DNA of 64,000 nucleotides from an uncultured Eubacteriales bacterium (GTDB taxonomy: Bacteria; Bacillota; Clostridia; Oscillospirales; CAG-382). Of the stretch, positions 20,101 through 26,672 are shown in pieces. The notes beneath the pieces are model-generated. The model saw only the letters and a program-made list of their open reading frames with translations, made no database searches and was not told the DNA's origin. Each line of letters opens with the position of its first letter. The stretch's first letter is position 1. Location: positions 72,079-136,078 of the forward strand of contig CAKSCV010000006.1 in assembly GCA_934444645.1 (NCBI GenBank), in the 5' to 3' direction. A program made the position numbers and the translations under genes.

Positions 20101-21181
20101 CCGGAACGGAGGAATCGGTCGCATTATAGTAATAATTGTCGCGGGAGGAATAATAGGGACTTGCGCTTGTCGAACGCACGCGCGCATCACCGGCACCGAA
20201 GGCCTTGCGCGTGATGGTATAGTCGCACGCCTTGTAGGTCTTGCCCTCCAAAAACGGCGCATAGCGATACACCGTACCCGACTCAAATTCAAGCTTAGCC
20301 GTTACGGTGATACGGTTCACATCATGCTTGTTCATGTATTCCGAAAGCTTCCGCGGATTTAAGCTGTATCCGAGAAGCCGCCCGGAGCCGTCGGTCAGCT
20401 CCTTTGCCGCACCCGACTGCGTGAGTGCCTTGAAATTGACGGCATCCTTGGCATTGCCCTTCACGCCGGTGGCGGAAAGCGTCACGGTCGGCGGCGCGGA
20501 ATAGCCCAAGCAGTCATACCCGGAGCCGAGAAGCGCGTCATATTGGTCGGACAGGCGGCCGTTGTATTTATGTTCGGTATAGGTATCGCTTTCGGCTGAA
20601 GAATTGACGTCTACATACAGTTCGCCGGTCATTTCGCTGACAAAGTTTCCGGCAGCCGTCAGCTTATGCTCCGGACTGACGTAGACGGTATACTCCTTCG
20701 GACAATTGGAGCCCTTTTCGTTTTCGATCCAATATCCGTCCTTCTTTCCCGTACCGCTCGGATACCATCCCTTGCTTGACGAGCCGAGGACGTAAACATA
20801 CGCGGAATCCGAGCCCTTTAGCCTCACGCCCAAACGTAACCACAAAAACTTGAACGCATCCTTGTGCGTGTTTTCAAGCTGCACCTTATCCAACGTCCAC
20901 GGCGCACGGGTGGTAGAGAAGGTCGTGGAGGTGAATTTTCCGGTTTTTTTTGTGTTCGGAACGCCGAATTGCTCCTTTTCATTCATATTGAAGAAAAGGT
21001 TGCAGAAAACGTGTCCGTTGCCGGTCTTGGAGTTGGTGTCGTCACTGATCTGGACTTCGAGAAAATATTCCCACTCCGTCTCACCGGCTGCGTATACGGG
21101 CAGTTCGAATACGGCAAGCGAGGAAAGCATGAGAAATGCCAAAATAAATGCCGTAACTCGTCTTAGCTTCAAGCCTTTCAT
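14168..21181 (-). CDS. Giant secreted Ig-like repeat protein (2337 aa)
   Basis: The start is ATG 21181 (M-K-G-L-K-L-R-R), with GGAGGACACC just upstream and a signal peptide ending near A-A-G-E. The longer frame opening at 21355 overlaps the -10 box and cannot be translated from that promoter. The rest is a long series of beta-sandwich modules with recurring phrases such as D-x-A-G-N, x-D-K-x-P-P-V and Y-T-L, typical of bacterial Ig-like or Big repeats in surface proteins. No SLH domain, sortase signal, dockerin or enzyme motif is seen, so it may depend on its SLH-bearing operon partner for retention. The module string resembles large clostridial adhesins. Function is not known. Confidence 0.8.
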   Translation of the reverse strand: MKGLKLRRVTAFILAFLMLSSLAVFELPVYAAGETEWEYFLEVQISDDTNSKTGNGHVFCNLFFNMNEKEQFGVPNTKKTGKFTSTTFSTTRAPWTLDKVQLENTHKDAFKFLWLRLGVRLKGSDSAYVYVLGSSSKGWYPSGTGKKDGYWIENEKGSNCPKEYTVYVSPEHKLTAAGNFVSEMTGELYVDVNSSAESDTYTEHKYNGRLSDQYDALLGSGYDCLGYSAPPTVTLSATGVKGNAKDAVNFKALTQSGAAKELTDGSGRLLGYSLNPRKLSEYMNKHDVNRITVTAKLEFESGTVYRYAPFLEGKTYKACDYTITRKAFGAGDARVRSTSASPYYSSRDNYYYNATDSSVPVEIYIKTDGNYAHITSDSLNGARFHYDNAILDLGNTGKTIELGAKDITLDGSKVSLNFPLQKGMTSAGDNLRVRIVGATLVPKDSSVTYRLWDAAAEKMQYASFLSGIKADTVKPSVTVTATDGKALSGVWRDTLEIKAVSSKLTKTVYSEGTYELFLVNPVDGRNEFFLSNGTCTGTSLFLPSGENFATTRKLWLNRTAEGSYTMKLTGTDIAGNKLETYIEDVRLDNKPPVVSVTETRGTKRAADKSLSNTYNVFVSDASGTGKFYYCFTPNGVLTEPAFDPDAALEQESGELETTFGKWAFIDQETAEKGAAALLKIGAGKSYTGRMYYFGIDAFGHKTDVNSLSIQMNNEDAECKVVYPESTSIPHPSYTISFETNAGNTVSWKWIGRGLRSEYRTWTPGDAIGAAEQPDADGNTVLLNGEYYLNYRVTTPSGTTKESHETFVFDNAAPEIGATLVSGGLFDETATIKISASDAAGIASAKAYVVTPDGETAVGGEYILDFSGANASQTITVAGLPSGRYSLAVAATDIYGNEALLDTEKAPVFFIRSAKAAVTGEITGTPAAYNGIPLTGERKYTVNLNVTESFANGDDGVYQYFYIRTSDDMEAFSEWQNLGRVDYQADKSVYSGAFTLDTPVSALVEGENRLYVQSVISAYGKVPDDSYNSRIVTSELTILYDESAPTYRLVFRDEHTADTLTAKIYAYDNLEAGVSVSCEDKSVLPSDAADENGAISVTFTQSGTFELALSDAAGNTVTVPVTVGGIDKEGPEVLCAAQSIAVGERTDALLYVTVRGATDANTSFAIVPKNNAQTIFGEENLTLDPSMAKSEILSSAASAFDGETDITYQIKVAGATGDYVLAVRTADTVGNVTEYVSDAFTVRDAEAFAESFDASPKTTGARAKVKVKFNVPVKVLPLDSVTENEEDNYDAAKLLATSFSDTFSFIITQNGTYTLYMVDELGRGTKSDITVEDVTFGKLDNIKVYRYTDDVTFSTDSPVADGAYIAANGNSKVAYVPGTGERIVPMDTENNRNNALSLDTELSEGDDTEGYTLLVYSVGMLYDSETWETPSDTERIIDLYSFTAGAERDTWEETIAVATHIDNTQPESAVVSVSPEIATMTDNPILVRTGITATFTVCDPETGLKALHLREFLDVITGNDLIREPDPNDPDDEGYMPGPYDFEWGNSLKPDGETVVPFIDKDGNGIDYSETPFEKSYTDADGNVVVTLRIYGDEDIKGTKTLVFEFKDNAICFSIEPENMLGERGYVSAIPGGYPEGIGVYNIRKLPAIGEDDYTLSYEYVNGNGERVKFDPTSAESADIWYAEAYVTLVPTAIGENRGLAATNNGGSFERKLVTDDPAFTFELRDAFGDTASVDVSLSHFDIFPGTLSYTLAHTSKTAKPVGITVTASDAQSGVARVTLYGKDGKELALTYNETDDVYTGEVPVSGTYRLCMLDKAGNKTEKSFTVSNINTVKPQATVSYSVDQAKKSRENVIATLTFDKANTRITAIDPDDSTNLSSITVNYGSSTLRFTENGTVTVYYADEYGNEGDPVLVTVKSIYRVAPSVAVKKLGVNAEKSEVTVGFDKALNAAGIPIDTERELWELTVMYGGIAKKIRTLDENGNEVGEAEFTFRDNGTYTFKVYDDEGAYSYLTVEISEIDSKAPVIKSFSWSYDYDILENGSWSTKTEAGTIEIGVDTSGTESGYILSTAGKTEADKMPVTNGDVTVKVVTDEPTRTLGSSEEDYTTDAEKVFDDNGLYIFDREKNNRLTDSYAIDIELIDKTPPVLLLASEELVFYENADVGEPFNIDLLTKPGTAFSAYDLFRGKTDLSDEVEILIDPRLNTTDFAANTFDRSIAYTVTYRVSDRAHNVTEAKRTVRLVGMYDTVALVNGRLPDASGRAEVQGDTVAVTLANFAGVSYVRYAAGLKTMGEMKKSGTMLALSENGTYDVSGLASGWYTVFIQTDKRDYITLQIYVNH

Positions 21182-21338
21182 GGTGGTGTCCTCCTGTGAA
21201 ATGATCTGCGGTATTGGTTGCGTCTGCGGATGTTTGCGCGTTTTTTTCAAAAACCGATGCTCAAAAACCGTTTTTGCCCTGCGGCACAAGCTGAAAGAAA
21301 GCAGCTTTTCGTCTTTCGCGCATACGTTTCCGAACTTT

Positions 21339-21383
21339 ATTGGTTTATACACCAATTATATCGTACCGAGAACCGCTTGTCAA
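21339..21383 (-). promoter_or_regulatory. Consensus promoter with overlapping palindromic operator
   Basis: Reading leftward: TTGACA (21378-21383), a 17-bp spacer, TATAAT (21355-21360). A palindrome ATTGGT-N6-ACCAAT (21339-21356) begins inside the -10 and covers the likely start point, a typical repressor site position. The promoter drives the two giant secreted proteins and leaves a 5' leader of about 165 bases. Confidence 0.85.
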
Positions 21384-21410
21384 GTCATTTTTGGAATATT
21401 TCTCCATAAA

Positions 21411-21450
21411 AAACACTGCCGCCGCAAAAAAACTTCTTTGCGGCGGCAGA
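21411..21450 (-). terminator. Hairpin terminator upstream of the giant-protein promoter
   Basis: A 13-bp GC-rich stem (21417-21429 with 21438-21450) is followed on the - strand by a T run two bases later. It would insulate the giant-protein promoter from leftward transcription coming from the GH127 side. Confidence 0.6.
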
Positions 21451-21578
21451 TGTCCGAAAAACGGTTTCGTATTCCGTTTATCTGAAATTCTCTTTATACA
21501 TCAACTGCCCGAAAAATCAATGCAATGTCAAAATAATCCAAATTAAAGATAAAATCATGAAAATTACCGACAAATGCC

Positions 21579-21616
21579 AAAAGACGCACGCCCGGAAAAA
21601 ATCCGAACGTGCGTCT
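21579..21616 (-). terminator. Probable terminator for the GH127 gene
   Basis: A 9-bp stem, AGACGCACG (21582-21590) with CGTGCGTCT (21608-21616), is followed by TTTT on the - strand. It lies about 370 bp past the GH127 stop, so intermediate termination within the repeats is also possible. Confidence 0.5.
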
Positions 21617-21650
21617 CAAGCGACGGCAAAAGCTTCTCTTTGTAACTGAC

Positions 21651-21713
21651 AACCCTTCCGACGCACTTCGTGCGCCACCTTCCCTTACACAGGGAAGGCA
21701 AACTGCCGCCGCA
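21651..21713. repeat. Dispersed palindromic repeat, copy 1
   Basis: A roughly 60-bp unit containing two nested hairpins, CGCACTTCGTGCG and CTTCCCTTACACAGGGAAG. It recurs almost exactly at 21819-21881 in the same orientation. Similar short palindromic units are common in Oscillospirales genomes (general knowledge). Confidence 0.8.
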
Positions 21714-21748
21714 GTCGTTACGATAACACCGGTTAATTGCCGCGCGTT

Positions 21749-21805
21749 TTCCGGCTCCCTTGTGCAAAGGGAGCTGTCGGCTCTGCCGACTGAGGGATTG
21801 TTGGA
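21749..21805. repeat. Related hairpin unit between the direct repeats
   Basis: It contains GGCTCCCTTGTGCAAAGGGAGC and a following short palindrome at CGGCTCTGCCG. Together with the two flanking copies it forms a compound repeat block of about 230 bp. Confidence 0.6.
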
Positions 21806-21818
21806 AATACGTACCAAC

Positions 21819-21881
21819 AACCCTTCCGGCGCACTTCGTGCGCCACCTTCCCTTACACAGGGAAGGCAAACTGCCGCCGCA
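21819..21881. repeat. Dispersed palindromic repeat, copy 2
   Basis: A near-identical direct copy of 21651-21713; the visible difference near the start is CCGG in place of CCGA. It lies about 105 bp from the GH127 stop. Confidence 0.8.
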
Positions 21882-21988
21882 ACCACTATCAGCGCACAAA
21901 GCTTCGGCTAAACACCGTCTTCCCTAATTTTCAACTTTCAATTGTCAATTTTCAATTTGCTTCGCTGTCTGTCATTTTTACAAAAATC

Positions 21989-23776
21989 TCATATCTTCCC
22001 GGTAAACCACACAAGCATATCGCTTTCGCCGCGATTGGCAAAAGCGTTATACGGAATCATGCGAAGCGTCGCCGGCTGAACCTCCGGTGCGTCCGTATCA
22101 GCACGGGCATATAACGCGTCCTGCGCCGTATCGCAAAGCTCATACGCCTCCACGTCAAGAACCTTTAAGCCAAACCGCTCTTCAACGTGCGCCTTTGCCG
22201 ACAAGACCGCCGGAAGCACAAACCGGTGCAGATTTTCGCCGTTGTCCACGCTTTCCGCGCAGTACACAATCGGTCCTGCCTGCACACACAGATTTCCCGC
22301 ATCGCGCCACACCTTGGCGCTCGAGCGCACCGCAAACGGCGTCATGTCGAATTCGACCGTCACGTCCGTGTCTTCAAAGAGCATATAGCCGTCTTTTACC
22401 GCGCGGTACGGCTTGTCGGTCTTGACGCTCTTACACCATGACGGAACACGCACGGCAAGTTTTTTCACACCGCTTGCCGCGATATGCACTTTGCCGTCAT
22501 TCGGATAGGCGGTCTTCATCTCGCAGGAAACGCCGTCCGCATGGAGCGAACTTGCGGCAAACTGATGAATGTACAAGGTGTCGCCGTCAAGGCCATACAC
22601 ATATTCCGACAGCTTTGGCAGCAGACGGTTAAGATTGGGCGGACAGCAGGAGCAGCTAAAGCACTCGACGCGCTGCGTGATGGGATAGCGCTTTGTGCCG
22701 AAGCAGTTGGAAAAATGGTCGGCAAGTGTGATCTCTAACGGATTTTCGTAGAAAAACGCCTTGCCGTCAAGCGAAAGGCCGGACAACACGCCATTGTACA
22801 GCACGCGTTCAATGGTATCGGCATAGGTCGCTTTGGCTTCAAGCGCCAGCATCCGCTCACAGAAGAACATCAGCCCAATGCCGGCGCAGGTTTCGGTGTA
22901 GGCCTCTTCGTTGGGAAGGTCGTAGGCTCTTGTAAAGACCTCGCCGACGCAGGTCGAGCCGATACCGCCGGTAATGTACATTTTGCGTTCGGTGATGTCC
23001 CGGTACAGGGTTTCGCACGCCTTTTTTAACGCTTCATCCTGCAATTCCAGTGCCAGGTCCGCCATAGCGGTATACAGGTATACCGCACGCACCGAATGAC
23101 CGAACACTTCGGTCTGCTCGCGCACCGGCTTGTGGCTTTGGTTGTAATCGCCGCGTCCGTCCTCGTCTCGTTTGCCGCGCTCGTTGATGAAGAACGCCGC
23201 AAGATCGAGATACTTCTTCTTTTTTGTATACCGGTACATTTTTACAAGTGCTAACTCGATCTCCTCATGTCCCGGCGTGACAAAGGCGGCGCTGTGCTCT
23301 TCAACAAAGACTTTGTAGATGTAATCGGCATACTTTTCCATGCAACGCAAAAATTTTTCACGTCCGGTAGCTTCTGCATAAGCGACAGCCGCTTCAAAGA
23401 GATGTCCGGCACAGTACAGCTCATGACAGTCGCGGTTTGTAAACCGTTTTTCCGGTTCGCACACGGTGAAATAGATATTGAAATAGCCGTCTGCGCCTTG
23501 ATGGGCAGCGATATCGTCAATCAATTCCTCCACTTTGGCCTGCAAAGCCGCGTCGGGATGTTTGGCAAGGATGTATGCCGCCCCCTCCATCCATTTGGCA
23601 ACATCGCTGTCCCAGAAAATATTTACATCTTTGCTGTCAAATTTGAATGCCGTAATGCGTCCCGAATCATAGAACCGGTCATATACGGCGTTGATCGTGA
23701 TTTTCCGATTCAATTCTTCTTTGGACGCAAGGTAGCCGTCCGTAAGATCTACCTGTCTGTAATCGAATGATTTCAT
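21989..23776 (-). CDS. GH127 beta-L-arabinofuranosidase family protein
   Basis: A 595-residue protein of the GH127 (former DUF1680) family, an (alpha/alpha)6 barrel that removes beta-L-arabinofuranose from plant glycoproteins and pectin side chains. The zinc-thiolate catalytic site is intact by motif: Glu295 and Cys297 in Y-T-E-T-C-A, and the Cys pair Cys377-Cys378 in C-x-C-C-P-P-N, matching the Glu338, Cys340, Cys417 and Cys418 set known for the Bifidobacterium enzyme HypBA1. G-G-I-G-S lies before it, as in the family. There is no signal peptide, so it should act inside the cell on imported oligosaccharides. The start at 23776 has AAAGGAG upstream. The divergent AraC-type gene is a likely local regulator. 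Exact substrate preference within GH127 cannot be read from motifs. Confidence 0.92.
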   Translation of the reverse strand: MKSFDYRQVDLTDGYLASKEELNRKITINAVYDRFYDSGRITAFKFDSKDVNIFWDSDVAKWMEGAAYILAKHPDAALQAKVEELIDDIAAHQGADGYFNIYFTVCEPEKRFTNRDCHELYCAGHLFEAAVAYAEATGREKFLRCMEKYADYIYKVFVEEHSAAFVTPGHEEIELALVKMYRYTKKKKYLDLAAFFINERGKRDEDGRGDYNQSHKPVREQTEVFGHSVRAVYLYTAMADLALELQDEALKKACETLYRDITERKMYITGGIGSTCVGEVFTRAYDLPNEEAYTETCAGIGLMFFCERMLALEAKATYADTIERVLYNGVLSGLSLDGKAFFYENPLEITLADHFSNCFGTKRYPITQRVECFSCSCCPPNLNRLLPKLSEYVYGLDGDTLYIHQFAASSLHADGVSCEMKTAYPNDGKVHIAASGVKKLAVRVPSWCKSVKTDKPYRAVKDGYMLFEDTDVTVEFDMTPFAVRSSAKVWRDAGNLCVQAGPIVYCAESVDNGENLHRFVLPAVLSAKAHVEERFGLKVLDVEAYELCDTAQDALYARADTDAPEVQPATLRMIPYNAFANRGESDMLVWFTGKI

Positions 23777-23813
23777 AAAATTTCGCTCCTTTTGGCAATA
23801 TTTTCGAATGCAC

Positions 23814-23841
23814 TTGACTTTTTCCGTAAGTATTGTATAAT
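23814..23841 (+). promoter_or_regulatory. Promoter of the AraC-type regulator
   Basis: TTGACT (23814-23819), a 16-bp spacer and TATAAT (23836-23841). It places transcription start near 23848, which rules out the upstream ATG at 23833 and supports ATG 23896. Confidence 0.8.
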
Positions 23842-23895
23842 AAAAAACGTAGATTTACAAGGCCGAAAAAACAACGAAAGGTAGGAAAATCCGAC

Positions 23896-24693
23896 ATGAA
23901 TCACGGCGCACGCGCAATCAATTCCATGCTTGTCAACCCGAACGTATCCTTTGAATACGCCGGACTTTTTTCCTCAAAAGGCGCGTGGACGCATCCCGAC
24001 CGAACGGAAAAAACCTTTGAAATTCTCTATGTCACAAGCGGCACGGTGCGCCTGTGCGAGGAACAGACCGTCTACACCGCGTCCAAAGGGTCATTGCTCG
24101 TTTTAGAGGCCGGCAAGCGGCATTACGGCATCGGCGAAGAAAGCGGCGTCGGCTTTTATTGGCTGCACTTTCTCACGCGCGGCATGGTTCTGCCGTTTGA
24201 TATCCGCTTTCTTGAAAGCTTCTCCGAGCCGTATTTGTTTAAGGAGCTGTTACACTATGCGTTTCTGCCCACGCCGCCGAAAGCCTTGGTCAACGCGCTT
24301 GTTGTGCAGATCTTAGCGCAGATCACCTATGCAGAAACCCGCCCGGAAAATGGCGGAAAAGCGGCGGAGGAAATCTATGAGTGGCTGCGCATCAACGCGT
24401 CGGCACGTCTGTCAGCCAAGGCTGCGGCAGCACACTTCGGCTTTTCGCCCGAGCACCTGGCGCGGCTCTTGAAAAAACAATATGGCGTCGGCACCAAAAG
24501 CATTCTCGACCGCTTTCTCCTAAACCGTGCCAAAGAGCTTTTATCCAACACAGGTCTTTATGTCAAGGAAATCGCCTATGAACTGGAGTTTGAGAGTGAC
24601 AAGGCCTTTATCGGCTTTTTCAAGTACCACGAAGGGTTGTATCCTGCCGAATGGCGCGACCGTTTTTATAAAATTCACATGAACAATCGTTAA
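23896..24693 (+). CDS. AraC-family transcription regulator
   Basis: A 265-residue protein with an N-terminal cupin-like ligand domain (about 15-130; an E-I-L-Y-V-T-S-G strand and a G-K-R-H-Y-G-I metal/ligand-type loop) and a C-terminal double helix-turn-helix (about 165-262) ending in the usual F-x-x-x-F-K-Y-H-E-G-x-x-P-x-x-W-R. The start is taken at the ATG inside the transcript predicted from the promoter at 23814. It is divergent from the GH127 gene with 119 bp between starts, the usual arrangement for a sugar-responsive activator. The effector is unknown; an arabinose-containing sugar is a reasonable guess from the neighbour only. Confidence 0.85.
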   Translation: MNHGARAINSMLVNPNVSFEYAGLFSSKGAWTHPDRTEKTFEILYVTSGTVRLCEEQTVYTASKGSLLVLEAGKRHYGIGEESGVGFYWLHFLTRGMVLPFDIRFLESFSEPYLFKELLHYAFLPTPPKALVNALVVQILAQITYAETRPENGGKAAEEIYEWLRINASARLSAKAAAAHFGFSPEHLARLLKKQYGVGTKSILDRFLLNRAKELLSNTGLYVKEIAYELEFESDKAFIGFFKYHEGLYPAEWRDRFYKIHMNNR

Positions 24694-24830
24694 GAGGCCT
24701 CACAAGCGTTTTACGTCCGTTTTACATGAATTTTACCATCTTTAGAGAATATCACGAACACACCCGGTGTAATTCTGTGTTTTTTCGTCAGAACATCTAT
24801 ATTCATTTACAAATTGTTTACGGTCATTTG

Positions 24831-24859
24831 TTGCAAAAGCATGTCTTTTTCGGTATAAT
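24831..24859 (+). promoter_or_regulatory. Promoter of the MgtC-family gene
   Basis: TTGCAA (24831-24836), a 17-bp spacer and TATAAT (24854-24859), about 38 bp upstream of the ATG. Confidence 0.75.
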
Positions 24860-24896
24860 CGTGTGTATTCCATAAGGAAGGAGCCGGTTTCACCCC

Positions 24897-25595
24897 ATGA
24901 CACAGATCACAAACGAGTTTATCCTGCAATTTGAACTGATCGGCCGCTGTCTGCTTGCCGCTTTATGCGGTGCTCTCATCGGCATTGAACGCAAAAACCG
25001 CCTGAAAGAGGCCGGCCTTCGCACGCATTTGATCGTCGCGCTCGGCTCAGCACTCATGATGGAGGTTTCCAAATACGGCTTTTTCGATGTGCTGCGCTAT
25101 GGCGCGCAAATCGGCGTGGAGGTCAAGCTTGACCCGTCACGTGTGGCGGCATCCATCATCACTGGCATCGGCTTTCTCGGTGCCGGCACCATTTTCGTGC
25201 GCAAGCAGGTCATCAACGGCCTGACCACGGCCGCCGGCCTTTGGACGACCTCAGGCATCGGCATGGCCATCGGCTCGGGTATGTACATGGTCGGCATCAC
25301 CATTACGGTGTTCCAGTTTCTCATTCAGATCATTCTGCATAAAAATCTGAAGCTGCTGCGGATGCCGTCCTCGGATTATGTGGTGCTTCGCGCCGATAAC
25401 GAGCCGGATATCGTCAAGCGCGTGACAGCCGCTTTCCGAGAGCATAACGTGGAGATCCAGTCGGTCAAATACGAAAAACTCTCCGAAAAAGCCGTTGAGA
25501 TCGAATGCTTCGTCAAGTTCCCGAAAGCGTATACACCCATCATGGCCGCCGAGGATCTGGGAGCGTATGAGTTTGTTCAGAGTGTGGAGACGTGA
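24897..25595 (+). CDS. MgtC/SapB-family membrane protein
   Basis: A 232-residue protein. The N-terminal part has several membrane segments with the family hallmarks G-A-L-I-G-I-E-R near residue 25-32 and T-G-I-G-F-L-G-A-G near 85-93. The C-terminal 75 residues form a soluble ACT-like domain. MgtC proteins are linked to magnesium homeostasis and regulation of membrane ATPase activity; in pathogens they help survival in macrophages, but many free-living Clostridia carry them. The purine-rich GGAAGGAG lies about 14 bases before the ATG, a somewhat long spacing. It stands alone, with its own promoter and a strong terminator at 25637. Confidence 0.88.
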   Translation: MTQITNEFILQFELIGRCLLAALCGALIGIERKNRLKEAGLRTHLIVALGSALMMEVSKYGFFDVLRYGAQIGVEVKLDPSRVAASIITGIGFLGAGTIFVRKQVINGLTTAAGLWTTSGIGMAIGSGMYMVGITITVFQFLIQIILHKNLKLLRMPSSDYVVLRADNEPDIVKRVTAAFREHNVEIQSVKYEKLSEKAVEIECFVKFPKAYTPIMAAEDLGAYEFVQSVET

Positions 25596-25636
25596 AAGAA
25601 AAAATTATATGTTTTTTGTTTGCAAAAACATTTTTA

Positions 25637-25671
25637 CCGAGACTTGCTCTTTTCGGCAAGTCTCGGTTTTT
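25637..25671 (+). terminator. Intrinsic terminator after the MgtC-family gene
   Basis: An 11-bp perfect stem, CCGAGACTTGC with GCAAGTCTCGG, followed by five T residues. Confidence 0.9.
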
Positions 25672-25743
25672 CTTTTCTTTTTTCTGCAAATAGGTTTTCA
25701 CTTGTACCAAGATACTTAAGCTAGTATTCATGATATTGAAGCC

Positions 25744-25772
25744 TTGCAAGGAAGTTTTTGAAATGTTATAAT
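25744..25772 (+). promoter_or_regulatory. Promoter of the tyrosine recombinase gene
   Basis: TTGCAA (25744-25749), a 17-bp spacer and TATAAT (25767-25772). Transcription would begin near 25779, downstream of the first in-frame ATG at 25758, so translation should begin at GTG 25797. Confidence 0.8.
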
Positions 25773-25796
25773 GTATCAAAAAAGGAGCAATGCAGC

Positions 25797-26636
25797 GTGA
25801 TAAGCTTTTGTGAGCAAGATATCATTCGTTTCAGAAACTATTTATTGCAGGAAGAAAAAAGCAAAGCAACTATCGAAAAGTATATACGGGATATACATTT
25901 TTTTCAAAACTGGCTTGCCGGGAAAATATTGAATAAAGAAGCCGTCCTTTTATACAAAAATAAAATCATGTCAAGTTACAAACCAGCCAGCGTAAATTCG
26001 ATGCTGTCCTCCCTAAACAGTTTTTTCGGTTTTATCGATCGACCGGATTGCCGCGTAAAAACCCTGCGGTTTCAAAAACAGATTTTTGCATCTGCCTCCA
26101 AGGAATTAACCAAGAGCGAATACGAACGATTGCTGTCAGCTGCCCTCTCGATGCACAACAAGCGTCTGTACTTAATCATGCAGACCATCTGCGCCACCGG
26201 GATACGCGTTTCCGAACTGTCCGAAATAACCGTTGCCTCTCTAAATTGCGAAATCGCGGAAATCCGCTGCAAAGGAAAAATCCGGCAGGTCTTCCTGCCG
26301 AAAAAACTCTGTCGGATTCTTTTGAAATATGCAAAAAAACAAAAAATAACAAGCGGCCCGGTGTTTGTGACACGATCCGGAAAACCGCTTGACAGAAGCA
26401 ATATTTGGTCGAATATGAGAAAACTATGTAAAATTGCAAACGTTTCAAAAGAAAAGGTGTTTCCTCATAATTTGAGGCATCTATTCGCCCGGACATATTA
26501 CAGTCTCCGAAAAGATATTATACGTCTTGCCGATATTTTGGGACATTCCAACGTAAATACAACACGAATCTATACCATGGAAACCGGAGAAGTGCACAAG
26601 AAACAAATTGAAGATCTGGGACTTTTGCGATGTTAA
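25797..26636 (+). CDS. Tyrosine recombinase (probable DNA invertase)
   Basis: A 279-residue phage-integrase-family protein from GTG 25797, with AAAGGAG 9 bases upstream. It has an N-terminal SAM-like core-binding domain (about 5-85) and a C-terminal catalytic domain. All catalytic positions are visible: Arg137 in A-T-G-I-R, a Lys at 159 or 161 in C-K-G-K-I-R, His224 and Arg227 in P-H-N-L-R-H, His250 in L-G-H-S, and nucleophile Tyr259 in R-I-Y-T-M. The size and simple two-domain plan match FimB- or Tsr-like invertases more than large integrative-element integrases. Its stop codon overlaps the first of two inverted repeats that flank a promoter-bearing segment, so the obvious role is inversion of that segment. 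The region is AT-richer than the flanking housekeeping DNA. XerC/D-type chromosome resolution is less likely given the context. Confidence 0.9.
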   Translation: MISFCEQDIIRFRNYLLQEEKSKATIEKYIRDIHFFQNWLAGKILNKEAVLLYKNKIMSSYKPASVNSMLSSLNSFFGFIDRPDCRVKTLRFQKQIFASASKELTKSEYERLLSAALSMHNKRLYLIMQTICATGIRVSELSEITVASLNCEIAEIRCKGKIRQVFLPKKLCRILLKYAKKQKITSGPVFVTRSGKPLDRSNIWSNMRKLCKIANVSKEKVFPHNLRHLFARTYYSLRKDIIRLADILGHSNVNTTRIYTMETGEVHKKQIEDLGLLRC

Positions 26637-26657
26637 CAACATAATTGTGATTATGTT
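26636..26657. repeat. Left inverted repeat (recombination site) IRL
   Basis: 22 bp that recur exactly, in reverse complement, at 26806-26827. Each copy is itself two palindromic arms, AACATAAT and ATTATGTT, around an asymmetric TGTG core, the design of a tyrosine recombinase site. The opposite orientation of the cores predicts inversion rather than deletion. Confidence 0.9.
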
Positions 26658-26672
26658 GTTTTTATTTTTTTC
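26637..26672 (+). terminator. IRL hairpin plus T tract: recombinase terminator
   Basis: The IRL arms (CAACATAAT with ATTATGTTG, 26637-26658) make a hairpin immediately after the recombinase stop. The T-rich tract 26659-26672 completes an intrinsic terminator. The T tract lies inside the invertible segment, so this terminator exists only in the orientation shown. Confidence 0.65.

Larger units (their letters stand above)
21451..21988. other. Gene-free spacer with hairpins and repeats
   Basis: No credible gene is present. It holds a possible - strand promoter (-35 TTGATT 21515-21520, -10 TATAAA 21493-21498), a terminator-like hairpin at 21579-21616, and two copies of a Clostridia-type dispersed repeat with a third related hairpin between them. 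The open frames across the repeats are translations of the repeat itself. Confidence 0.6.

Noticed and set aside
21184..21355. Extended N-terminus of the 2337-residue protein
   Set aside because: The first codons overlap the -10 box of a perfect promoter, and a signal peptide with a good ribosome binding site begins at 21181.
21494..21899. Open frames over the repeat block (Cys/Arg/Gly-rich products)
   Set aside because: These are translations of the palindromic repeat units themselves, seen in several frames and both strands.
25758..25796. Upstream ATG of the tyrosine recombinase
   Set aside because: It lies before the transcription start predicted from the promoter at 25744-25772.
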